DNA from: Saccoglossus kowalevskii
Taxonomy: Eukaryota > Hemichordata > Enteropneusta > Harrimaniidae
Reading direction: 5' to 3'
Assembly: GCF_000003605.2 (NCBI RefSeq)
Contig: NW_003133868.1
Location: 1 to 38,656 of the forward strand
Length of the DNA stretch: 38,656 nucleotides
The position numbers and the translations under genes are program-made. Within the stretch, counting starts at the first letter, position 1. Each line of letters opens with the position of its first letter. This document shows, piece by piece, positions 1-11,591 of the stretch. The notes under the pieces were generated by a model. The model ran no database searches and was not told where the DNA came from. It saw only the letters and a list, made by a program, of their open reading frames with translations.

Positions 1-920
1 GCGTAATACATGAGAGTCATATCAAGAGGTCCATTGCATTTGCTTGGGATAGTAGGGTTTTGTTTGTTTGTAAGTTGTTTTATGGTCAACAGTTTATTCA
101 GCTCAGCCATTAAGTCGGATATGAACTGTTTAGTCATAGTAGAATGGATTTACTCGTGCACACCGACCCGTCTGTACATAACAACCAGGACCTAATCAAC
201 CGCAAAGCACTGTTATCTTCTTACGTGAGGCAGCGTGAGTATGAACCTATTTCACTGCTTCATAGCCAGTTCTATTGATCCTACCACATTGAATGTCAAT
301 TAAAAGCATAGATTTGACTGGCATTTTTTTTATTTTGCCTTCTAGATGTAAATTAACGTTGGACATTACTATGCATAGAGAGCCAATAAAACAGAGACAT
401 CATTTTTGTCTGACGTTTTCTTGTCCCAAATTGAATTTCGACCTAATTTTATAATTGCTCCCACACTCTTATTAACCCATTAATTATTTCAAATTATTCA
501 TTATAATAAATTTTATTTGATATAGATTAAACTGATTTTAGGACATTTGTATATTTTTGCTAAAAACATTGTAAATCAAAAGTTGATATGTCACATGATG
601 ATATCGGTAGATTTTGGTCCTCAGTGATATGATAGGGCCGATTGATCATAAAATATTAAATTTTAACATCCGTTTTCCAGTACATCCAAGGGAATCACGA
701 AAGTATTTGTTCAGGAGGATTATGGGTTGCATTGGCGCCCTTCCAGTATGGTGTACACAGCGATACAATTAGCAATGTTGAAAATTAGTTAAAAATAGCT
801 TCCATGCCAACGTCATCGCTTTGACATGACGACCGAAACTTTGTAACTAGAATTTGTCTGTTCGACATACATGTCTCTATGGGTCCTGACCTTTCCAAAA
901 TGGTGTGATGACATTTGTCT
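1..920. other. Non-repetitive AT-rich 5' flank, no gene recognised
   Basis: This is the only part of the window outside the tandem array. It is AT-rich by eye, most strongly around 300-660, with a T-run near 325-335. One small open frame at 10-195 (+) would give 61 residues with a hydrophobic middle, but it has no recognisable domain and no supporting context, so I do not call it a gene. An AATAAA hexamer lies at 385-390, which is expected by chance in such sequence. I saw no tRNA or rRNA, no terminal inverted repeat and no transposase or reverse transcriptase fragment. It could be intergenic or intronic DNA. It is the only unique anchor for placing the array on a chromosome. Confidence 0.7.
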
Positions 921-955
921 ATCAATATGGTGCCAACAATCTCACTGGCTCATAG
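921..955 (+). repeat. First, slightly degenerate unit at the 5' array edge
   Basis: This aligns over exactly 35 bp with the canonical unit but begins ATCAATATGG instead of ACTAATATGG, reads GGTGCC in place of GGTACC, and has AATCTC in place of AACCTC. From 956 onward the units are canonical. The change from unique DNA to array is therefore sharp, with only one visibly degraded unit at the border. Confidence 0.9.
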
Positions 956-1163
956 ACTAATATGGTACCAACAACCTCACTGGCTCATAGACTAATATGG
1001 TACCAACAACCTCACTGGCTCATAGACTAATATGGTACCAACAACCTCACAGGCTCATAGACTAATATGGTACCAACAACCTCACTGGCTCATTGACTAA
1101 TATGGTACCAACAACCTCACTGGCTCATTGACTAATATGGTACCAACAACCTCACTGGCTCAT

Positions 1164-1578
1164 AGACTAATATGGTACCAACAACCTCACTGGCTCATAG
1201 ACTAATATGGTACCAACAACCTCACTGGCTTATGGACTAATATGGTACCAACAACCTTACTGGCTCATTGACTAATATGGTATCAACAACCTCACTGGCT
1301 CATAGATTAATATGGTACCAACAACCTCACTGGCTCATAGACTAATATGGTACCAACAACCTCACTGGCTCATAGACTAATATGGTACCAACAACCTCAC
1401 TGGCCCATTGACTAATATGGTACCAACAATCTCACTGGTTTATGGACTAATATGGTACCAACAACCTCACTGGCTCATAGACAATATGGTACCAACAACC
1501 TCACTGGCTCATACTAATATGGTACCAACAACCTCACTGGCTTATAGACTAATATGGTACCAACAACCTCACTGGCTC
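1164..1578 (+). repeat. 415-bp tandem duplication, copy 1 (12 units)
   Basis: This block repeats immediately as 1579-1993. It holds 12 units totalling 415 bp: nine of 35 bp, two of 33 bp and one of 34 bp (GACAATATGG, one base missing). It contains the linked markers CCTTACTGG, GGTATC (1279), GATTAAT and GGCCCATTG. Comparing the copies line by line I find two substitutions: GGTTTATGG here against GGCTTATGG in copy 2, and AATATGG here against AATAGGG in copy 2. Confidence 0.93.
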
Positions 1579-1993
1579 AGACTAATATGGTACCAACAAC
1601 CTCACTGGCTCATAGACTAATATGGTACCAACAACCTCACTGGCTTATGGACTAATATGGTACCAACAACCTTACTGGCTCATTGACTAATATGGTATCA
1701 ACAACCTCACTGGCTCATAGATTAATATGGTACCAACAACCTCACTGGCTCATAGACTAATATGGTACCAACAACCTCACTGGCTCATAGACTAATATGG
1801 TACCAACAACCTCACTGGCCCATTGACTAATATGGTACCAACAATCTCACTGGCTTATGGACTAATAGGGTACCAACAACCTCACTGGCTCATAGACAAT
1901 ATGGTACCAACAACCTCACTGGCTCATACTAATATGGTACCAACAACCTCACTGGCTTATAGACTAATATGGTACCAACAACCTCACTGGCTC
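1579..1993 (+). repeat. 415-bp tandem duplication, copy 2
   Basis: Second copy of 1164-1578 with the same order of tags, including the GGTATC variant at 1694 and the one-base-short unit near 1891-1900. It ends where a GGTACCAGCAATC unit replaces GGTACCAACAACC. The low divergence suggests a recent 12-unit slippage or unequal exchange. Confidence 0.93.
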
Positions 1994-3174
1994 AGACTAA
2001 TATGGTACCAGCAATCTCACTGGCTCATAGACTAATATGGTACCAACAACCACACTGGCTCATAGACTAATATGGTACCAACAACTTCACTGGCTTATGG
2101 ACTAATAGGGTACCAACAACCTCACTGGCTCAGACTAATATGGTACCAACAACCTAACTGGCTCATAGACTAATATGGTACCAACAACCTCACTGGCTCA
2201 GACTAATATGGTACCAGCAATCTCACTGACTCATAGACTAATATGGTACCAACAACCTCACTGGATCATAGACTAATATGGTACCAACAACCTCACTGGC
2301 TCATAGACTAATATGGTACCAACAACCTCACTGGCTCATTGACTAATATGGTACCAACAACCTCACTGGCTCATAGATTAATATGGTACCAGCAATCTCA
2401 CTGGCTCATGGACTAATATGGTACCAACAACCTCAATGGCTCATAGACTAATATGGTACCAACAACCTCACTGGCTCATAGACTAATATGGTACCAACAA
2501 CCTCACTGGCTCATTGACTAATATGGTACCAACAACCTCACTGGCTCATAGATTAATATGGTACCAGCAATCTCACTGGCTCATGGACTAATATGGTACC
2601 AACAACCTCACTGGCTCATATACCAATATGGTACCAACAACCTCACTGGCTCATTGACTAATATGGTACCAACAACCTCACTGGCTCATAGACTAATATG
2701 GTACCAACAACCTCACTGGCTTATAGACTAATATGGTACCAACAACCTCACTGGCTCATTGACTAATATGGTACCAACAACCTCACTGGCTCATAGACTA
2801 ATATGGTACCAACAACCTCACTGGCTTATAGACTAATATGGTACCAACAACCTCACTGGCTTATGGACTAATAGGGTACCAACAACCTCACTGGCTCATT
2901 GACTAATATGGTACAAACAACCTCACTGGCTCATAGACTAATATGGTACCAACAACCTCACTGGCTCATAGACTAATATGGTACCAACAACCTCACTGGC
3001 TCATGGACTAATATGGTACCAACAACCTCACTGGCTTATAGACTAATATGGTACCAACAACCTCACTGGCTCATAGACTAATATGGTACCAACAACCTCA
3101 CTGGCTTATGGACTAATAGGGTACCAACAACCTCACTGGCTCATAGACTAATATGGTACCAACAACCTCACTGG
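1898..3174 (+). repeat. 1,277-bp block, near-identical to 37012-38288
   Basis: It matches the 3' end of the window at a constant offset of 35,114 bp. Rare shared markers fix the register: AACCACACTGG at 2048, CACTGACTCATAG near 2224, CTGGATCATAG, the GATTAAT pair at 2376 and 2551, and TATACCAATATGG near 2620. I counted about six substitutions over the whole block. The match starts just after the one-base deletion at 1897/1898 and stops where the distant copy changes to GGATCAG. Confidence 0.9.
2376..2725 (+). repeat. Pair of 175-bp (5-unit) modules, type example
   Basis: The 175-bp module starts at a unit reading GATTAATATGGTACCAGCAA and continues with units tagged CATGG, CATAG, CATAG and CATTG before the next GATTAAT. 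The second start here, 2551, is exactly 175 bp after the first. The same doublet spacing recurs at 7009/7184, 15964/16139, 16487/16662, 18229/18404, 21223/21398, 22718/22893, 25569/25744, 31400/31575, 32998/33173, 33972/34147 and 37490/37665. The second member is usually followed by CATGG and then a TATAC unit. Confidence 0.88.
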
Positions 3175-3631
3175 CTCATAGACTAATATGGTACCAACAA
3201 CCTCACTGGCTCAGACTAATATGGTACCAGCAATCTCACTGGCTCATTGACTAATATGGTACCAACAACCTCACTGGCTCATAGATTAATATGGTACCAA
3301 CAACCTCACTGGCTTATAGACTAATATGGTACCAACAACCTCACTGGCTCATTGACTAATATGGTACCAACAACCTCACTGGCTCATAGACTAATATGGT
3401 ACCAACAACCTCACTGGCTTATAGACAAATATGGTACCAACAACCTCACTGGCTTATGGACTAATAGGGTACCAACAACCTCACTGGCTCATTGACTAAT
3501 ATGGTACCAACAACCTCACTGGCTCATAGACTAATATGGTACCAACAACCTCACTGGCTCATAGACTAATATGGTACCAACAACCTCACTGGCTCATGGA
3601 CTAATATGGTACCAACAACCTCACTGGCTCA
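2890..3631 (+). repeat. Block repeated at offset 1,641 bp (4531-5272)
   Basis: Tag order and the CAG/CCAGCAATC unit (3211 against 4852) coincide at offset 1,641, which equals 47 units minus 4 bp, as expected if two units in the interval are 33-mers. The match ends where a CATAG unit here faces TTATAG in the second copy. This block contains copy A of the 593-bp repeat. Confidence 0.8.
3001..3593 (+). repeat. 593-bp, 17-unit higher-order repeat, copy A
   Basis: It runs from one TCATGG tag (3001) to the next (3594). The tag order is CATGG, TTATAG, CATAG, TTATGG, CATAG, CATAG, CAG, CATTG, CATAG, TTATAG, CATTG, CATAG, TTATAG, TTATGG, CATTG, CATAG, CATAG. Sixteen units of 35 bp and one of 33 bp give 593. 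The two TTATGG-tagged positions lead into AATAGGGTACC, and the CAG position leads into GGTACCAGCAATC. Local oddities are a GATTAAT and a GACAAAT substitution. Confidence 0.9.
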
Positions 3632-3691
3632 TAGACTAATATGGTACCAACAACCTCACTGGCTCATAGACTAATATGGTACCAACAACCT

Positions 3692-4425
3692 CACAGGCTC
3701 ATAGACTAATATGGTACCAACAACCTCACTGGCTCATTGACTAATATGGTACCAACAACCTCACTGGCTCATTGACTAATATGGTACCAACAACCTCACT
3801 GGCTCATAGACTAATATGGTACCAACAACCTCACTGGCTCATAGACTAATATGGTACCAACAACCTCACTGGCTTATGGACTAATATGGTACCAACAACC
3901 TTACTGGCTCATTGACTAATATGGTATCAACAACCTCACTGGCTCATAGATTAATATGGTACCAACAACCTCACTGGCTCATAGACTAATATGGTACCAA
4001 CAACCTCACTGGCTCATAGACTAATATGGTACCAACAACCTCACTGGCCCATTGACTAATATGGTACCAACAATCTCACTGGCTTATGGACTAATAGGGT
4101 ACCAACAACCTAACTGGCTCATAGACTAATATGGTACCAACAACCTCACTGGCTCATACTAATATGGTACCAACAACCTCACTGGCTTGTAGACTAATAT
4201 GGTACCAACAACCTCACTGGCTCATGGACTAATATGGTACCAACAACCTCACTGGCTTATAGACTAATATGGTACCAACAACCTCACTGGCTCATAGACT
4301 AATATGGTACCAACAACCTCACTGGCTTATGGACTAATATGGTACCAACAACCTCACTGGCTCATAGACTAATATGGTACCAACAACCTCACTGGCTCAT
4401 AGACTAATATGGTACCAACAACCTC
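3692..4425 (+). repeat. CCTTA/GGTATC block shared with 1.05-1.44 kb and 36.2-36.9 kb
   Basis: It begins at a CACAGG variant (3692) and includes CCTTACTGG, GGTATC (3923), GATTAAT, GGCCCATTG, AATCTC, CCTAACTGG and CTTGTAGAC. At offset 2,644 it matches 1048-1435. At offset 32,503 it matches 36426 onward, including the rare CCTAACTGG and CTTGTAGAC units. Before GGTATC the distant copy is exactly 70 bp (two units) shorter. The GGTATC variant destroys the KpnI-type site in that unit. Confidence 0.82.
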
Positions 4426-5425
4426 ACTGGCTTATGGACTAATAGGGTACCAACAACCTCACTGGCTCATAGACTAATATGGTACCAACAACCTCACTGG
4501 CTCATAGACTAATATGGTACCAACAACCTCACTGGCTCATTGACTAATATGGTACCAACAACCTCACTGGCTCATAGACTAATATGGTACCAACAACCTC
4601 ACTGGCTCATAGACTAATATGGTACCAACAACCTCACTGGCTCATGGACTAATATGGTACCAACAACCTCACTGGCTTATAGACTAATATGGTACCAACA
4701 ACCTCACTGGCTCATAGACTAATATGGTACCAACAACCTCACTGGCTTATGGACTAATAGGGTACCAACAACCTCACTGGCTCATAGACTAATATGGTAC
4801 CAACAACCTCACTGGCTCATAGACTGATATGGTACCAACAACCTCACTGGCTCAGACTAATATGGTACCAGCAATCTCACTGGCTCATTGACTAATATGG
4901 TACCAACAACCTCACTGGCTCATAGACTAATATGGTACCAACAACCTCACTGGCTTATAGACTAATATGGTACCAACAACCTCACTGGCTCATTGACTAA
5001 TATGGTACCAACAACCTCACTGGCTCATAGACTAATATGGTACCAACAACCTCACTGGCTTATAGACTAATATGGTACCAACAACCTCACTGGCTTATGG
5101 ACTAATAGGGTACCAACAACCTCACTGGCTCATTGACTAATATGGTACCAACAACCTCACTGGCTCATAGACTAATATGGTACCAACAACCTCACTGGCT
5201 CATAGACTAATATGGTACCAACAACCTCACTGGCTCATGGACTAATATGGTACCAACAACCTCACTGGCTTATAGACTAATATGGTACCAACAACCTCAC
5301 TGGCTCATAGACTAATATGGTACCAACAACCTCACTGGCTTATAGACTAATAGGGTACCAACAACCTCACTGGCTCATAGACTAATATGGTACCAACAAC
5401 CTCACTGGCTCATAGACTAATATGG
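4365..5425 (+). repeat. 1.06-kb block near-identical to 34635-35695
   Basis: At a constant offset of 30,270 bp I checked this line by line and saw about four substitutions, among them GACTGATATGG near 4825 (GACTAATATGG in the distant copy), AACTTC near 35495 and a TATAG/TATGG difference near 5343. It contains a complete 593-bp higher-order repeat (4642-5234). Divergence starts at the distant GGTTCCTGCAATC unit near 35695, where a 33-bp unit appears to be lost. Confidence 0.88.
4642..5234 (+). repeat. 593-bp, 17-unit higher-order repeat, copy B
   Basis: TCATGG tags at 4642 and 5235 bound the same 17-tag order as copy A. The CAG/CCAGCAATC unit sits at 4852, the same relative place (+210) as 3211 in copy A. 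It carries one private change, GACTGATATGG. Confidence 0.9.
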
Positions 5426-6049
5426 TACCAACAACCTCACTGGCTCAGACTAATATGGTACCAGCAATCTCACTGGCTCATGGACTAATATGGTACCAAC
5501 AACCTCACTTGCTCATAGACTAATATGGTACCAATAACCTCACTGGCTCAGACTAATATGGTACCAGCAATCTCACTGGCTCATGGACTAATATGGTACC
5601 AACAACCTCACTGGCTCATAGACTAATATGGTACCAACAACCTCACTGGCTCATAGACTAATATGGTACCAACAACCTCACTGGATCACTGACTAATATG
5701 GTACCAACAACCTCACTGGCTCATAGATTAATATGGTACCACAACCTCACTGGCTCATGGACTAATATGTTACCAACAACGTCACTGGCTCATAGACTAA
5801 TATGGTACCAACAACCTCACTGGCTTATGACTAATAGGGTACCAACAACCTCACTGGCTCATAGACTAATATGGTACCAACAACCTCACTGGCTCATAGA
5901 CTAATATGGTACCAACAACCTCACTGGCTCAGACTAATATGGTACCAGCAATCTCACTGGCTCATTGACTAATATGGTACCAACAACCTCACTGGCTCAT
6001 AGACTAATATGGTACCAACAACCTCACTGTCTTATAGACTAATATGGTA
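5426..6049 (+). repeat. Array segment with scattered variants, no clear long partner found
   Basis: Same 35-bp array. It contains three CAG/CCAGCAATC units (near 5446, 5558 and 5930), a CTCACTTGC variant near 5505, GGTACCAATAACC near 5527, a unit with one base missing (GGTACCACAACC near 5738), GTTACCAACAACGTC near 5769 and a CTTATGAC unit near 5822 lacking one G. I did not find a longer block elsewhere that matches this order, but I could not search exhaustively. Confidence 0.7.
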
Positions 6050-7375
6050 CCAACAACCTCACTGGCTCATAGACTAATATGGTACCAACAACCTCACTTG
6101 CTCATAGACTAATATGGTACCAACAACCTCACTGGCTCATGGACTAATATGGTACCAACAACCTCACTGGCTTATAGACTAATATGGTACCAACAACCTC
6201 ACTGGCTCATAGACTAATATGGTACAAACAACCTCACTGGCTTATGGACTAATAGGGTACCAACAACCTCACTGGCTCATAGACTAATATGGTACCAACA
6301 ACCTCACTGGCTTATGGACTAATATGGTACCAACAACCTTACTGGCTCATTGACTAATATGGTATCAACAACCTCACTGGCTCATAGATTAATATGGTAC
6401 CAACAACCTCACTGGCTCATAGACTAATATGGTACCAACAACCTCACTGGCTCATAGACTAATATGGTACCAACAACCTCACTGGCTCATTGACTAATAT
6501 GGTACCAACAATCTCACTGGCTTATGGACTAATAGGGCACCAACAACCTCACTGGCTCATACTAATATGGTACCAACAACCTCACTGGCTTATAGACTAA
6601 TATGGTACCAACAACCTCACTGGCTCAGACTAATATGGTACCAGCAATCTCACTGGCTCATAGACTAATATGGTACCAACAACCACACTGGCTCATAGAC
6701 TAATATGGTACCAACAACTTCACTGGCTTATGGACTAATATGGTACCAACAACCTCACTGGCTCAGACTAATATGGTACCAACAACCTAACTGGCTCATA
6801 GACTAATATGGTACCAACAACCTCACTGGCTCAGACTAATATGGTACCAGCAATCTCACTGGCTCATAGACTAATATGGTACCAACAACCTCACTGGATC
6901 ATAGACTAATATGGTACCAACAACCTCACTGGCTCATAGACTAATATGGTACCAACAACCTCACTGGCTCATTGACTAATATGGTACCAACAACCTCACT
7001 GGCTCATAGATTAATATGGTACCAGCAATCTCACTGGCTCATGGACTAATATGGTACCAAAAACCTCACTGGCTCATAGACTAATATGGTACCAACAACC
7101 TCACTGTCTCATAGACTAATATGGTACCAACAACCTCACTGGCTCATTGACTAATATGGTACCAACAACCTCACTGGCTCATAGATTAATATGGTACCAG
7201 CAATCGCACTGGCTCATGGACTAATATGGTACCAACAACCTCACTGGCTCATATACTAATATGGTACCAACAACCTCACTGGCTCATTGACTAATATGGT
7301 ACCAACAACCTCACTGGCTCATAGACTAATATGGTACCAACAACCTCACTGGCTTATAGACTAATATGGTACAGA
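6050..7375 (+). repeat. 1.3-kb block shared with 17.24-18.59 kb
   Basis: The offset is 11,185 bp up to about 6540 and 11,220 bp after it. The change of exactly 35 bp is one unit present near 17740 and absent here. Shared rare markers are GGTACAAAC (6221), GGTATC (6361), AACCACACTGG (6681), CTGGATCATAG, the 175-bp GATTAAT pair (7009/7184), GGTACCAAAAACC near 7060 and CAATCGCACTGG (7201). Similarity ends at the GGTACAGAAC unit near 7371. Confidence 0.87.
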
Positions 7376-7570
7376 ACAACCTCACTGGCTCATTGACTAA
7401 TATGGTACCAACAACCTCACTGGCTCATATTAATAAAGTACCAACAAACTCACTGGCTCATAGACTAATATGGTACCACAACCTCACTGGCTCATACTAA
7501 TATGGTACCAACAATCTCACTGGCTCATAGACTAATATGGTACCAACAATCCTCACTGGCTCACAGACTA
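7360..7570 (+). repeat. Irregular stretch of the array with clustered indels
   Basis: Within about 200 bp there are GGTACAGAACAAC (one extra base, 7371), CATATTAATAAAGTACC (near 7426-7441, tag shortened and TATGG altered), AACAAACTC, GGTACCACAACC (one base missing, near 7470), a CATAC 33-mer, CAATCCTCACTGG (one extra base, near 7549) and CACAGAC. This is the densest cluster of length changes I noticed, and it begins at the right end of the block shared with 17.2-18.6 kb. Confidence 0.75.
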
Positions 7571-8325
7571 ATATGGTACCAACAACCTCACTGGCTCATA
7601 GACTAATATGGTACCAACAACCTCACTGGCTCAGACTAATATGGTACCAGCAATCTCACTGGCTCATAGACTAATATGGTACCAACAACCTCACTGGCTC
7701 AGACTAATATGGTACCAGCAATCTCACTGGCTCATAGACTAATATGGTACCAACAACCTCACTGGCTCATTGACTAATATGGTACCAACAACCTCACTGG
7801 CTCATTGACTAATATGGTACCAACAACCTCACTGGCTCATAGACAAATATGGTACCAACAACCTCACTGGCTCATTGACTAATATGGTACCAACAACCTC
7901 ACTGGCTCATAGACTAATATGGTACCAACAACCTCACTGGCTCGTACTAATATGGTACCAACAACCTCACTGGCTCAGACTAATATGGTACCAACAACCT
8001 CACTGGCTCATAGACTAATATGGTACCAACAACCTCACTGGCTCATAGACTAATATGGTACCAACAACCTCACTGGCTCATAGACTAATATGGTACCAAC
8101 TACCTCACTGGCTCATAGACTAATATGGTACCAACAACCTCAATGGCTCATACTAATATGGTACCAACAAACTCACTGGCTCATAGACTAATATGGTACC
8201 AACAACCTCACTGGCTCAAAGATTAATATGGTACCAACAACCTCACTGGCTTATGGACTAATAGGGTACCAACAACCTCACTTGCTCATAGACTAATATG
8301 GTACCAACAACCTCACTGGCTCACA
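7571..8325 (+). repeat. Array segment, mostly canonical units with CAG and CATAC 33-mers
   Basis: It contains CAG/CCAGCAATC units near 7634 and 7700, a CTCGTAC unit near 7943, and the marker group CTCAATGGCTCATAC, CAACAAACTCACTGG, CTCAAAGATTAAT and CTCACTTGCTCATAG between about 8142 and 8290. That marker group recurs around 13540-13690, and in a modified form around 24791-24940. Confidence 0.75.
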
Positions 8326-8885
8326 GACTAATATGGTACCAACAACCTCACTGGCTCATAGACTAATATGGTACCAACAACCTCACTGGCTCATTGACTA
8401 ATATGGTACCAACAACCTCACTGGCTCATAGACTAATATGGTACCAACAACCTCACTGGCTTATGGACTAATAGGGTACCAACAACCTCACTGGCTCAGA
8501 CTAATATGGTACCAACAACCTAACTGGCTCATAGACTAATATGGTACCAACAACCTCACTGGCTCAGACTAATATGGTACCAGCAATCTCACTGGCTCAT
8601 AGACTAATATGGTAAAAACAACCTCACTGGCTCATAGACTAATATGGTACCAACAACCTCACTGGCTTATGGACTAATAGGGTACCAACAACCTCACTGG
8701 CTCAGACTAATATGGTATCAGCAATCTCACTGGCTCATAGACTAATATGGTACCAACGACCTCACTGGCTCAGACTAAAATGGTACCAGCAATCTCACTG
8801 GCTCATAGACTAATAGGGTACCAACAACCTCACTGGCTCATAGACTAATATGGTACCAACAACCTCACTGGCTCATACTAATATT
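8326..8885 (+). repeat. About 560-bp block shared with 14895-15454
   Basis: The constant offset of 6,569 bp is fixed by three rare variants: GGTAAAAACAACC (8611 and 15180), GGTATCAGCAATC (8714 and 15283) and GACTAAAATGGTACC (near 8773 and 15342). AACGACC is also shared. One clear difference is AATAGGG near 8813 against AATATGG in the second copy. The match ends at the ATTGTACC unit here. Confidence 0.85.
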
Positions 8886-9478
8886 GTACCCGCAATCTCA
8901 CTGGCTTATGGACTAATAGAGTACCAACAACCTCACTGGCTCAGACTAATATGGCACCAGCAATCTCACTGGCTCATATACCGATATGGTACCAGCAATC
9001 TCACTGGCTCATAGACTAATATGGTACCAACAACCTCACTGACTTATGGACTAATAGGGTACCAACAAGCTCACTGGCTCATACTAATATGGTACCAGCA
9101 ATCTCACTGGCTTATGGACTAATAGAGTTCCAACAACCTCACTGGCTCAGACTAATATGGTACCAGCAATCTCACTGGCTCATATTCCAATATGGTAACA
9201 GCAATCTCACTGGCTCATAGACTAATATGGTACCAACAACCTCACTGGCTTATGGACTAATAGGGTACCAACAACCTCACTGGCTTATGGACTAATAGGG
9301 TACCAACAACCTCACTGGCTCATAGACTAATATGGTACCAACAACCTCACTGCTCATTGACTAATATGGTACCAACAACCTCACTGGCTCAGACGAATAT
9401 GGTACCAACAATCTCACTGGCTCATAGACTAATATGGTACTAACAACCTCACTGGCTCATAGATTAATATGGTACCAG
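8391..9478 (+). repeat. 1.09-kb second-family block repeated at 10503-11591
   Basis: The offset is 2,112 bp, changing to 2,113 after CACTGCTCATTG near 9349, where one G is missing. Shared markers are CCTAACTGG (8519/10631), AACGACC, ATTGTACC, AATAGAGTACC, GGCACCAGC, TATACCGATATGG (8980/11092), GACTTATGG, GAGTTCC, ATTCCAATATGGTAACAG (9184/11296), GACGAATATGG and GGTACTAAC (9436/11549). Past 9478 the second copy has three extra units (103 bp), then the two run parallel again. Confidence 0.88.
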
Positions 9479-10502
9479 CAATCCTACTGGCTCATAGACT
9501 AATATGGTACCAACAACCTCACTGGCTCATAGACTAATATGGTACCAACAACCTCACTGGCTCATAGACTAATATGGTACCAACAACCTCACTGGCTCAT
9601 AGATTAATATGGTACCAACAACCTCACTGGCTCATAGACTAATATGGTACCAACAATCTCACTGGCTCATAGACTAATATGGTACCAACAACCTCACTGG
9701 CTCATAGACTAATATGGTACCAACAACCTCACTGGCTTATAGACTAATATGGTACCAACAACCTCACTGGCTCATAGACTAATATGGTACCAACAAACTC
9801 ACTGGCTCATAGACTAATATGGTACCAACAACCTCACTGGCTCATAGACTAATATGGTACCAACAACCTCACTGGCTTATAGACTAATATGGTACCAACA
9901 ACCTCACTGGCTCATAGACTAATATGGTACCAACAACCTCACTGGCTCATAGACTAATATGGTACCAACAATCTCACTGGCTCATAGACAAATATGGTAC
10001 CAACAATCTCACTGGCTCATAGACTAATATGGTACCAACAATCTCACTGGCTCATAGACTAATATAGTACCAGCAATCTCACTGGCTCATAGACTAATAT
10101 GGTACCAACAACCTCACTGGCTCATAGACTAATATGGTACCAACAACCTCACTGGCTTATGGACTAATAGGGAACCAACAACCTCACTGGCTCAGACTAA
10201 TATGGTACCAGCAATCTCACTGGCTCATAGACTAATATGGTACCAACAACCTCACTGGCTCATTGACTAGTATGGTACCAACAACCTCACAGGCTCATAG
10301 ACTAATATGGTACCAACAACCTCACTGGCTCATTGACTAATATGGTACCAACAACCTCACTGGCTCATTGACTAATATGGTACCAACAACCTCACTGGCT
10401 CATAGACTAATATGGTACCAACAACCTCACTGGCTCATTGACTAATATGGTACCAACAACCTCACTGGCTCATACTAATATGGTACCAGCAATCTCACTG
10501 GT
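9479..10502 (+). repeat. Array segment partly parallel to 11.69-12.05 kb
   Basis: It begins with GCAATCCTACTGG (9478), which recurs at 11694, and includes CAACAAACTC at 9792, which recurs at 12043. The offset grows from 2,216 to 2,251 by one 35-bp unit. Later parts (9.8-10.5 kb) are largely canonical CATAG units with a few AATCTC variants, one AATATAGTACC near 10064 and a CACAGG variant at 10288. Confidence 0.75.
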
Positions 10503-11591
10503 TCATAGACTAATATGGTACCAACAACCTCACTGGCTCATAGACTAATATGGTACCAACAACCTCACTGGCTTATGGACTAATAGGGTACCAACAACCT
10601 CACTGGCTCAGACTAATATGGTACCAACAACCTAACTGGCTCATAGACTAATATGGTACCAACAACCTCACTGGCTCAGACTAATATGGTACCAGCAATC
10701 TCACTGGCTCATAGACTAATATGGTACCAACAACCTCACTGGCTCATAGACTAATATGGTACCAACAACCTCACTGGCTTATGGACTAATAGGGTACCAA
10801 CAACCTCACTGGCTCAGACTAATATGGTACCAGCAATCTCACTGGCTCATAGACTAATATGGTACCAACGACCTCACTGGCTCAGACTAATATGGTACCA
10901 GCAATCTCACTGGCTCATAGACTAATAGGGTACCAACAACCTCACTGGCTCATAGACTAATATGGTACCAACAACCTCACTGGCTCATACTATTATTGTA
11001 CCAGCAATCTCACTGGCTTATGGACTAATAGAGTACCAACAACCTCACTGGCTCAGACTAATATGGCACCAGCAATCTCACTGGCTCATATACCGATATG
11101 GTACCAGCAATCTCACTGGCTCATAGACTAATATGGTACCAACAACCTCACTGACTTATGGACTAATAGGGTACCAAAAACCTCACTGGCTCATACTAAT
11201 ATGGTACCAGCAATCTCACTGGCTTGTGGACTAATAGAGTTCCGACAACCTCACTGGCTCAGACTAATATGGTACCAGCAATCTCACTGGCTCATATTCC
11301 AATATGGTAACAGCAATCTCACTGGCTCATAGACTAATATGGTACCAACAACCTCACTGGCTTATGGACTAATAGGGTACCAACAACCTCACTGGCTTAT
11401 GGACTAATAGGGTACCAACAACCTCACTGGCTCATAGACTAATATGGTACCAACAACCTCACTGGCTCATTGACTAATATGGTACCAACAACCTCACTGG
11501 CTCAGACGAATATGGTACCAACAATCTCACTGGCTCATAGACTAATATGGTACTAACAACCTCACTGGCTCATAGATTAATATGGTACCAA
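10503..11591 (+). repeat. Second copy of the 2,112-bp-offset block
   Basis: Matches 8391-9478. It also contains the 438-bp segment 11033-11470 that reappears at 24330-24767. Private changes include a TATTATTGTACC unit near 10991 and CTTGTGG near 11224. Confidence 0.88.
11033..11470 (+). repeat. 438-bp segment reappearing at 24330-24767
   Basis: The offset is 13,297 bp. GGCACCAGC, TATACCGATATGG (11092/24389), CCAAAAACC, GAGTTCCGAC and ATTCCAATATGG (11296/24593) all coincide. I saw one substitution, CTTGTGG here against CTTATGG there. The GAGTTCCGAC variant separates this copy from the older 9-kb copy, which has GAGTTCCAAC, so the 24-kb segment is closer to this one. Confidence 0.88.

Noticed and set aside
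10-195. 61-residue open frame in the flank with a hydrophobic stretch
   Set aside because: No recognisable family, no supporting signals, and a length expected by chance. A hydrophobic segment alone is common in T-rich random sequence.
385-390. AATAAA polyadenylation signal
   Set aside because: One hexamer in AT-rich DNA without an upstream gene is expected by chance.
740-910. Diverged repeat units in the flank (AGTATGGTGTAC near 747, AAAATGGTGTGA near 897)
   Set aside because: Only 6-8 bases resemble the unit, with no agreement on either side and no 35-bp spacing.
1-955. Helitron or other transposon carrying the minisatellite
   Set aside because: Minisatellites do occur inside such elements, but I see no terminal inverted repeat, no convincing terminal hairpin and no transposase remnant in the 920-bp flank. 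The other end is not in the window.
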